From Amoebophrya sp. A120 (taxonomy: Eukaryota; Sar; Dinophyceae; Syndiniales; Amoebophryaceae), in assembly GCA_905178155.1 (NCBI GenBank), contig CAJINV010000001.1, forward strand, positions 6,171,860 through 6,235,859: a stretch of 64,000 nt of DNA. Direction: 5' to 3'. Of this stretch, positions 56,411-64,000 are shown piece by piece. The notes under the pieces are model-generated. The model saw only the letters and a list, made by a program, of their open reading frames with translations. It made no database searches and was not told where the DNA came from. A program made the position numbers and the translations under genes. Position 1 is the first letter of the stretch. Each line of letters opens with the position of its first letter.

Positions 56411-57051
56411 TGCTGTGAAGAATGTTTCACGCTTGCGTCAAAGCGAAGTTCAAGTTGAAGTTGTGCTACCAAGTAGAAAATAGATGGACAACTACCGCCA
56501 AAATGAAAATTGAAATTAGCGACCTTCGTTCTACCGTGTGTGCATTCAGTGGCAGTCCGGGGCAGGAGAATGCACTAAGATGAAAATCCAAAAGTCTTTC
56601 TTCCAATCAAAAACCGCGCAAGTGGATTTTCATTTTTTGATATACCTATCGCAACAACCTACTCTTCGGCTTGAAGCAAACTAAGCCAAGAAATCAGAAT
56701 CTTCACCGAGAAGGAGATAAAAGCCGCGTGGTTGCTCTGTCATTTGCGTTGCAGCTGCCGCACATCGAAACGGTGCCGCATTTGTTTCAAAAATCGATAT
56801 CTTTTCTTGAACGACACTTCAAACTTTTCGACTGGAGGAGAGTGCTTGTGCGTGCGAAACTTGTTTACAATTTATCGCTCTCGCAATTTATCTTTTTCTT
56901 CACTATCCTTCCTCGGTTTCCGTTTTTTTGTGTTTGCGTCGAGAGCGGTGTCAGAGTTGAAATGTTGTCACCTCTTCTACTTTCGCTCGTCAGAAGTGCA
57001 GGAATAGGCCGTCGAAAAATAAAGATAAAAACCTCTTTCTAGACATAGAAA
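56411..57051. other. Intergenic, no gene seen
   Basis: About 640 nt. A 123-residue frame at 56671-57042 is rich in Phe/Leu from pyrimidine-rich leader sequence and is not believed. Confidence 0.55.
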
Positions 57052-58561
57052 ATGGCTCCGTGGTTGGCTGCCTGGGTGACAGGTAGCTTGAATCAGTTGC
57101 GTGATTCCTACTGGCCCCAGTTCGCAGCGCAGCCGTCGTCTGATGCGGTGCGAAGGAGTGCGGACGGTGAGGATACCGGGGACGCGGCCAAGGTGCAGTG
57201 CAAATCCAGTCTGATCCCCGGTGGAAAGTATACCACCTACGACAACAGTGAGCTGGTCTGCCGGCATGGGAACTACATGAGTTCGATCGACTTAGAGCTG
57301 AAAGCGCCTAACTGGTCCGCCTACTACATTACCCCAGACGAGTCACTGGATGAGAAAGGCGGGCGGAGGAAATTCAAGTACAACTACAGGCTGCTTTTCT
57401 GATGTTTCCAATATGATCATGTGCTGGTTTCATGAGGTCTTTCCTCCCGAAAAGTTCTTCCAGCAGTGCCCCTCAACACCATCGTACATCAGGGCTGATC
57501 CCGCGGTGCCGGAGGAGAAGCAGGAGCCGCTGCGGTCAAAGTGCTGGGGGCAAAAGTGGAACCGCGGCCACCTGTGTCCGTCGTACATCATGTCGTACAA
57601 CAAGGACCCGAATGGTCCCTGGGATGACACCTACTTCATCACGAACACCGCGATGCAGTACGGCCCCTTCAATCAGCAGACCTGGCAGCACCTGGAAAAA
57701 CACACGGTCGAGTGGATCTCGAAGAACAAAAAACCGATCTACATCGTCACGGGCACCTTCTTCAAGCGCGACGCCTTGACCAAGTGCAATCTGGACACCG
57801 GGGACATTACCGGACCATCGTCCTCGTCGTCCAGCGGAGTTGTGAGCAGTGATGCGAAGAAATCGGAAACAAGTGGCCCAATGGACGAGGGTATCAGAGT
57901 CTTCTTTTCTACTTTGAGCAGGACTTTATTGTCATTCAGGAGCGGAAGGTAGCCGTAGCCGTAGCAATCAATGGCAATACAGACCATGAAAGAGAAAATC
58001 TACGTGTTTTCTTTCATTTCGACACTGTAGGCTTGAATAAGTTCAAGTGCAGGATCAGTTATCCCTAGTGCAGGAGAAATGATGATGATGAAGTTTTCAA
58101 TTTTTCGTTTCTAAAATAATTTCGCAGGTCGCTACATGGGAGTTCCGGACTTCTACTACAAGATCATGTGCGACCCGAGCGCGAAAAAGTCGATCGCGCA
58201 CATCGGCCACAATCGGGCGGACGACAAGGTGAAGGAGATGTCCGTCGGGGATTTGCACAAAATGATCGGACTGGAGTTGTTCCCCGAGGAAGGTTGTGGC
58301 ACCGCGGAAATGGACTCCGACTACTGGTGGACAGAGAGTCTAGGGAAGCTGCAGTTTTTGGAAGATCAGAATATTAACGCGAAAGCAGTGCAGAACCAGA
58401 AGCAGGAGTTGGAAGAGAACAAAAAGAGCGCCGTCGCTTCTTCTGTGCCCTTGCTAGCGCAAGGCAAGCGGGAAAATGGCACGCCAACATCGCCACGAAC
58501 TTCGTCCTCGTCAACAAAGCCGACCGCGGACGATTCTGATGCCACACTCTACAATTTTTGA
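57052..58561 (+). CDS. DNA/RNA non-specific endonuclease (EndoG type)
   Basis: ββα-metal nuclease that cuts DNA and RNA. Exons: 57052-~57395, ~57430-57890, 58128-58561, about 410 residues. The last intron (GTATCA...CGCAG) restores frame exactly. The first junction is unresolved: the frame moves between ~57,380 and ~57,430, where only a very short intron or an indel would fit. The active-site motif reads KWNRGHLCPS; the family consensus is DRGH, so Asn replaces Asp while the general-base His is kept. The metal-binding Asn region is present as FITNTAMQYGPFNQQTWQHLE, then KKPIYIVTGTFF, and MGVPDFYYKIMCD after the last intron. Two Ser-rich loops are extra. The N-terminus MAPWLAAWVTG is short and mildly hydrophobic; a mitochondrial or secretory signal is not clear. 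Confidence 0.86.
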
Positions 58562-59611
58562 AAAAACAACACAAAACTCGGAAACGCATTTGCTTTTGGT
58601 TCTGTCTTGGGAATCATCTCCTCTAGTACCAAATAAAACACAATAAATACTCGTTGATGAACTACTTCTACAACCTAGAGCTTTTGCCATCTTCTACTTT
58701 TTTGTTTCAATGGTTTTATTAAGGACAGAGTGGTTCCTGGTTTTACTTTTATTCAACACGATGAAAGAGGAAGAGCTGACTATAACGGAAGTAGTGCGGC
58801 CACACTTAGCGATAGCTCGTTCTTGTGCACAAAGTTCAATAAGTACTGCTAGAAAATAACGGACACCGACACGATGGGTCGTGATATTTTTGTTCTTTGT
58901 GACTGAGGTGGATTACGATACTGCGGTCTTGCGATGGGCCGGACGAGCCCGCTACCGCCCGGCCCCAAAGGCTTCGGGGGAGTCCGGGGACGCGGACGGG
59001 GTTCACGCCGTTCGTCAACTTCGAGGATACGCGTATGGACTTTTCCGCTGTTCCGACCGATCTCGGGACAAGGACCCATCAAGTAGTAGAAGAAGTCTGT
59101 GACACTCTCAGCCCAAGCGTGGTAGCAGAGCCAAGAACAATGACGTGTTCCGAACGCGTCCCATCCATAAGGCAACCGAGGAACTGCGTCTGGTAAAAAT
59201 CGTGCTGCGTGCTCTTCGTCCGCCTGCTGCCTTTCGTAAGTTTATTTGTTTGTTTCGTTCTACTTCTAGCCATTCATCGTGATCGTCCACCACCGCATCC
59301 TTGTTTGATGTCGTAGTTGTCGTCAAAAGACCTCGCTCGTGCACCGCCTTCGTTCTCCTCTTGCTGCTTCTCCTTTCGTGCTCTTGAGGAAGTGTCATAC
59401 GTGGAGATGTTGCTTTTGGTATGAAGAAGATGATTATAAACTTATACTTCAAATCATCACAGATGACCCGGATGCCTCGATGATAAAACCATAACCCAAG
59501 AATCCCAAATAAACCGAAGATTTCAACAGCACAACCTTTCCTGTACATTCTAACCTCCGTTTTTACCGGAGTCTACCCCTTCTGCCTCTCCTTCAGAGGA
59601 GATCAATTATC
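58562..59611. other. Intergenic with a possible unplaced exon
   Basis: A GC-richer patch at about 58920-59190 has protein-like + frames (for example TGFTPFVNFEDTRMDFSAVP) ending near a GTAAAA donor at ~59192, but also open minus-strand frames. It could be an upstream exon of the next gene. The remainder shows nothing. Confidence 0.35.
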
Positions 59612-62600
59612 ATGATGTTGGATCTTACCATGCATAGTATCAATACCTTCAGAAGATACTTTCATCGTGTTTTCGTCTTCTTAGTTTGGGCATTGTGTGT
59701 TGAAAAAAAGATCCTCCTCGACGTTCTCGCTCTCAGAATCGTGCAAACTGCTCAAAGTAACCCGGAACAGTCAGCACACAGTGGATCGACCCACGGCCAC
59801 GACAGCAACACGACGGAGGCTGTCGACAATGCGTCGGTGAAATTACCAGAAGAGAGGGTTGGTCTTGAACAAGAAGACCGAGGAGCCAGCAAAACGAAAA
59901 CCGCAAGGATTTTTTTGCAAATCGAGAAAGTAAAACCTGCTCTCACCGCAGTTGCTGGTGGACCTTCCAGCTGTGGAGGCGGGGGCGATGACGCAGCGGT
60001 AGGAGAAGCGAAAAACCTGGGTGCAGGATCATCTACAATTGGTCTGAATGCCGTCTCCACACAAGGACAAGGAGTTTACGCGGAAGGTTCTGGCTCATAT
60101 TTGCGTGCCCCGGCGGCACCAGGAGGGCAAATTGCACCAGAGACGGCTCAGGTCGTGGGAGGTGGGCAGCCGTACCCGATGCAGGTTACGATCCCTTTGA
60201 AAACAAAGCCTTTCGTGGGAAAGAAGGCCGTGCCGCTTTTCCGAGCATCATCTTCAAGCGGGGACGCAGGAGCAAAAGGAGATATGCTCACGATGGAAAG
60301 CACCCCACTGGAGGTCACTGGCACAGCGGACGCAATGCAGGATCTTTCGACGGATTCCGCCTCGCGCGTCTTTACCCTCCGTCCACGGTTGGACTTTTCT
60401 TTGGGCCCAAAAGATCAGCCTAGTACCCTGGAATCGCAAGAGATCCAGGGGGCGCGGGCGCCCACACCGCAGAAGTCACAGGTCGTCGCAGGGGCTGAGC
60501 AAGTAGTTGCCGATACGGTGGAAATCATCACCGACTCGCTCGCAGTCCCTCCATTGGGGGGTGCTAGTGCGACCGCGGGTTCAGGAATACGGGACGACCA
60601 CCTCAAGGGCGATGCGCACCGGCGAGTCCTCTGGGTTTCACAACCCGGCCCAAGTAAACTGTGGGTGGCAAATCGGTCCGGATGCGACTTTCTCCTTCAA
60701 ATCAAATGTGCTGCTGACCGACGCAGAAAAGTGCCGCGCCTGGGTCGGGTTCGTAAAGTCAGTTGCGGATACGGCCAGCGCAACAAGTACTTGCACGAAC
60801 GATTATTTCATTATATTTGGCTTAGGCTTAGTCATACTCATAGCCTCAGACTTAGTGCACTAATGTAGTAGCGTTTGGGTTTGCTTGGTTCTTAAACTTA
60901 ATATTCTTCCATTCTATTTATCTATGATGAATCGGTGAGTTCTGGATCTGGTGCCACTTGAATTAACGCAAACAGATCCGACTTCTGCTGACCTTTTTTG
61001 CCCCCGTGTCGACGGAGCTGGGAAAGGCTTCGAAACAAGGAGGAGGTGTTATTCGCTTGCGTGGTTCGACAAGGACTTCAATGGTAATGCCAACCTGGGT
61101 GGGGCGGGGATGGTGAAGCACAGCACATGTGCGGGCACTTGGGGGTCCAAACTGTCCCTTTCGCAGAAAATCACGCCTCTCAGCAGCAACCTCTCTGAGC
61201 TCGCTGCCCGGGATGCCGAGGAGCCGCTAGTGGACAAAGACGGCACGAACCTGCTGACAGACTTCAAAAGCGAGGCGGGCGGCTTCCGGATGCAGCTACC
61301 AAAGGCGGCCTTGAGCATACCGCCCTCGTCGGGGGATGAGCAGGCAAGTTTCTCCTGCGGCAGGGAGACCGAGGACCGCGACGCGCGCCTGTGGCTTCGT
61401 GACGAATTCTGGGGCGGAAAAGCGAGCAGCAGCGACTCGAACAGCAACGATAATCTCCACAACGACGCTGTGTCCGGTGTGCGGCTGCAGATCGAGGTGA
61501 GCGCCGATTGTCCGGAGGAGGTTTGGTTTTCGGACTTCGAGGTCCGTGACGGCACAGTCTGCCCCGCGGCCGAGCGCGCGAGGAATTTGGATGCCTCCGC
61601 GCCCTGGATCCCGGCGGGAAAGAGCGCACGACTGCTCTACATGGAAATCGCCGCGAAAGTGAACAGCGCAGATGAGGGCACGACACAGGCAGATTACGTT
61701 GTGCTGCGGGGCAACAGGGCCGCCCGCGAAGACTTTGTGGATAGAGACCGCAAAGGGTTTCTTGAGGAAGAAATCACGGACGCGAACGGTTTTATGCTGT
61801 TGGGCCACCCCTGGGAGCCGTGCCCGTCGCCCGAAGATCCGCTTTTTGACGACCCGGCGCGCCGGCGGACGTTGCTCGTGACCTCCCCCGCGAACCCGCG
61901 CGGGCTTTGGGGCTTGGGCGAAGACTCGATTTTCGAGTTCCGGTCCGATCTGCTGACGAAAGATGAGAAGTGCAAGGCCTGGATCGGCTGGGTAGCGTAT
62001 GACGAAAGCTGGATGACGGACATTACCGACCTGGCCACCTGCACGCCGATGACCAGGCCGTACAGCACCTCGGCTGGTTGGACCTACAAGGGGAGGGAGG
62101 TCACGAATCCCTGCATTGCCCTCCCCTGGCTCGACAGGCGCGCCGGGAACGAAGTTCGCTTCAACTACTGCGAATTGGTCCCGGGTGGTTTCGAGGGGGA
62201 AGGCATGCGGTTCGACTCGTGGACGCTGCCGCCGGACGCAGACAAGGTCCTCGCCGCAGCGGAATTCGACAAGTTTACTAATTGGAAAGGTGGGCTCCTT
62301 ACAGCGTTGCCGATCCGTGGAGGCGTGCGGTGCGAGGACGCGCAAGCTATGAAATGGATCCAGGGCGCGAGTGGGTTATGGGGACGACCTAGTAGTACTA
62401 TTAGGGGTGCCTCTACTGCTTCACGAGATCCCATGGTGGCCTTGAGAATTGAACTCAGCTCCGACTGCCCCGACGACATCACGTTCTCGGATTTTAGAAT
62501 GCAAGACAGCTCGACTACTATGCACGGAGGGCAAATAAGCACGGATCAGTCCTTCGCGCAAAAGAACGCAGATTCTTCTGGCGCAAATGCAGCAGCAGCA

Positions 62601-62663
62601 GCAGCAGCAGCAAAGAAGTCGCCTCGTCGTCCGAGCGGGGTTGGTGGTATTGTGTTTGTGTGA
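59612..62663 (+). CDS. Probable surface/secreted protein with duplicated Cys domain
   Basis: Proposed exons are 59612-60786 and 60976-62663 (intron GTACTT...AACAG, phase 1). Near the N-terminus a hydrophobic run (VFVFLVWALCV) could be a signal or anchor. A low-complexity region of about 300 residues follows. Two tandem copies of one domain then appear. Copy 1 goes from RRVLWVSQPGPSKLW through IGPDATFSFKSN with LLTDAEKCRAWVGFV to LQIEVSADCPEEVWFSDFEVRDG. Copy 2 goes from RRTLLVTSPANPRGLW through SIFEFRSDLLTKDEKCKAWIGWV to LRIELSSDCPDDITFSDFRMQDS. Cysteines and Trp residues align between copies. Copy 1 is broken by a frame shift near 60,660. The C-terminus has an Ala run from a GCA repeat (62587-62610). 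Family not recognised; extracellular location is inferred from the leader and paired cysteines. Confidence 0.65.
62587..62610. repeat. GCA triplet repeat in coding sequence
   Basis: Run of GCA codons encoding eight consecutive alanines near the C-terminus of the duplicated-domain protein. Confidence 0.9.
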
Positions 62664-63688
62664 GTAGTTTCTTCGTGCTGTAGTCGGAGATGCTGTTGCT
62701 CTCGCCCATCTGATGTTTCTTTCTGTTTTCGTTTTGTCTTTTTGATTTTGTTTCAATTTCATACATATGACGATGACCACGACGTTATCATCTAAAGGTA
62801 AAGGTAAAGGGTCTGTATAAAAAAGTTTGAGTTTTTTAAAATCGTTGTTGTAGAAGCGTGTGAGTTTGTTTTTCATTCTTAACGCATGGCATTACTGAGT
62901 CAACCCTTTGTTTCATTTTGATACCCACCCGCCCCGAAAAATTTCGACTTGTCTAAAGACGTAGCTGTCTAGAGGTCACCGCTGATCACCACCCCCGACC
63001 GATCGACGGAATAACAATAATCCCCGAGACTTCATTGCGATTAGGATTACAATTGCGTTTGAAATTGAATTGCTTCACCAAGAAAACTTCTTAAGTGATA
63101 CAGCGTGAGCTTCGTTTTTCAGGGCGCAAAGTGAATGAGCGCGTGTCCCTCTGAATGTTCTTGTTTTCGTCTTCTGTTGCCTTCAAATTCGAAAATATGA
63201 GAACGAAAAGAGACGAAGAGCGACGAGAAGAGAGAAGATCAAGATACGATGTTTGTCGTCGTGACCAACCACGCAAAAGAAGTGGTGACGAGCAACTCGG
63301 GGCTCCTTCTTTACGTGTTCGCGTCTGGGGCTTGGCGGCACGCAAGAAGTGGAATTGAGAGCAAAAGCGCATCGTACTTGAACTATTGAAAACAGCAACA
63401 AGCAAATTACCTTGCTTTCATCTGAATGAATGGACATGGAGATAGAGGACGATTCTACTTGTACTTCACAAGACAACTCTTAGCAATCTTCATCTATGCT
63501 GGTCAAACTGTGCTTTGGCGGGCGTACAAGTCGTAGGTGAACTTCGACAAGACCGAGAATTTTCCTTCCTTCAGAAACAAAACGAAATAAAAGTACACCT
63601 CCTCGTCCCGTCGAAACAAAAGAAAAATAGAGCGGAGAATGCTGTTCAAGATCTTCGCCGGGCTCTACTTGCGGAAATAGGTCTGCTC
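62664..63688. other. Intergenic, no gene seen
   Basis: About 1 kb. A TAAAGG triplet repeat at ~62795-62812 is the only pattern noted. Confidence 0.55.
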
Positions 63689-63892
63689 ATGGGTTTCAGT
63701 AGCCCGCCCAATACGGCTCCTTACACCGCACAGGGTCCAGAAACTACTTACCTGAGCCAGCAGCAGTCTGCGCACCAGCAGCAGTCCTATCAGGAAGGGT
63801 CGCGTCCGCGTTCTTATTCCATGAGCTGGATCGACGAGATCGTGCCTCCCAATGAGGAGGAGGACGACCAGGAGAACTTTGAGTATCAATAG
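63689..63892 (+). CDS. Short Gln/Glu-rich protein or last exon
   Basis: From the ATG at 63689 the frame gives 67 residues (MGFSSPPNTAPYTAQGPET... to ...EEEDDQENFEYQ). It is Gln/Ser-rich in the middle with an acidic C-terminus. It contains YSMSWIDEIVPP, which looks like a conserved linear motif. The frame is open upstream to 63515, but that part is not protein-like. It may be the terminal exon of a spliced gene. Not recognised. Confidence 0.35.
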   Translation: MGFSSPPNTAPYTAQGPETTYLSQQQSAHQQQSYQEGSRPRSYSMSWIDEIVPPNEEEDDQENFEYQ

Positions 63893-64000
63893 TTTGGTAC
63901 AAAAGAAAATTGAATATCTTGATCAAAATAAAGCCGTAAATCTTCAATCATTGCACCACGCTTTGCTGCAGCTGCACTTCTACCAGGCACGTTTTATTCA

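Noticed and set aside
56671-57042. 123-residue frame before the nuclease gene
   Set aside because: Phe/Leu-rich translation of a pyrimidine-rich leader; no homologous features.
61296-62345. 349-residue minus-strand frame
   Set aside because: Opposite the duplicated-domain gene, whose internal homology proves the plus frame is the coding one.

Overview
The window is nuclear DNA of a microbial eukaryote. Conserved genes are split by short introns (mostly GT...AG, about 130-250 nt), and long serine/alanine/proline-rich tails are common. It contains RNA polymerase I subunit 2, the splicing factor PRP19, a RecQ4-like helicase, a tropomodulin-like protein and a solute transporter. Every gene I can support lies on the + strand. 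At least five introns are transposon-like 'introner elements': each has long terminal inverted repeats beginning TAT, is flanked by a 5-nt direct repeat, and must be removed by a cut inside that repeat, not at GT/AG. One-way gene order plus such non-canonical introners best fits a syndinian dinoflagellate parasite of the Amoebophrya type. That assignment is inference; no rRNA is present to confirm it.

Layout. 1-2.1 kb: the 3' end of a RING-finger gene and a small multi-pass membrane protein. 3.2-8.5 kb: RNA polymerase I second-largest subunit (five exons). 8.9-11.05 kb: a sharply bounded GC-rich, G-run-rich island with no convincing gene. 11.9-12.5 kb: a DsbA-like thioredoxin-fold protein. 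13.2-19.0 kb: a 1938-residue RecQ4-like helicase in one exon. 19.6-23.3 kb: a leucine-rich-repeat/coiled-coil protein of centrosomal type. 23.7-25.6 kb: a membrane-anchored methyltransferase-like protein. 26.4-28.8 kb: PRP19 (U-box + WD40, six exons). 29.7-32.7 kb: a low-complexity protein with a C-terminal coiled coil. 33.7-35.4 kb: a triose-phosphate/nucleotide-sugar-type transporter.

36.4-49.8 kb holds three proteins that look cytoskeletal: a 780-residue protein, a 1814-residue repeat protein, and a tropomodulin-like protein. The first and third share an N-terminal domain. The tropomodulin-like gene carries three introners. 49.8-52 kb is ambiguous, possibly a decayed gene. 52.0-56.4 kb has two Gfo/Idh/MocA-family oxidoreductases; the second is dihydrodiol-dehydrogenase-like and carries two introners. 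57.0-58.6 kb is a DNA/RNA non-specific (EndoG-type) endonuclease. 59.6-62.7 kb is a probable surface or secreted protein with two tandem copies of a Cys-containing domain; one copy has a frame shift. A short 3' coding piece ends the window.

The strongest discovery candidate is the introner system. Five elements obey one rule, and overlap-splicing at the direct repeat restores the reading frame and family-conserved protein sequence. Two of the elements are the same family inserted in opposite orientations, both within plus-strand genes. No tRNA, rRNA, CRISPR array or spliced-leader sequence was recognised.
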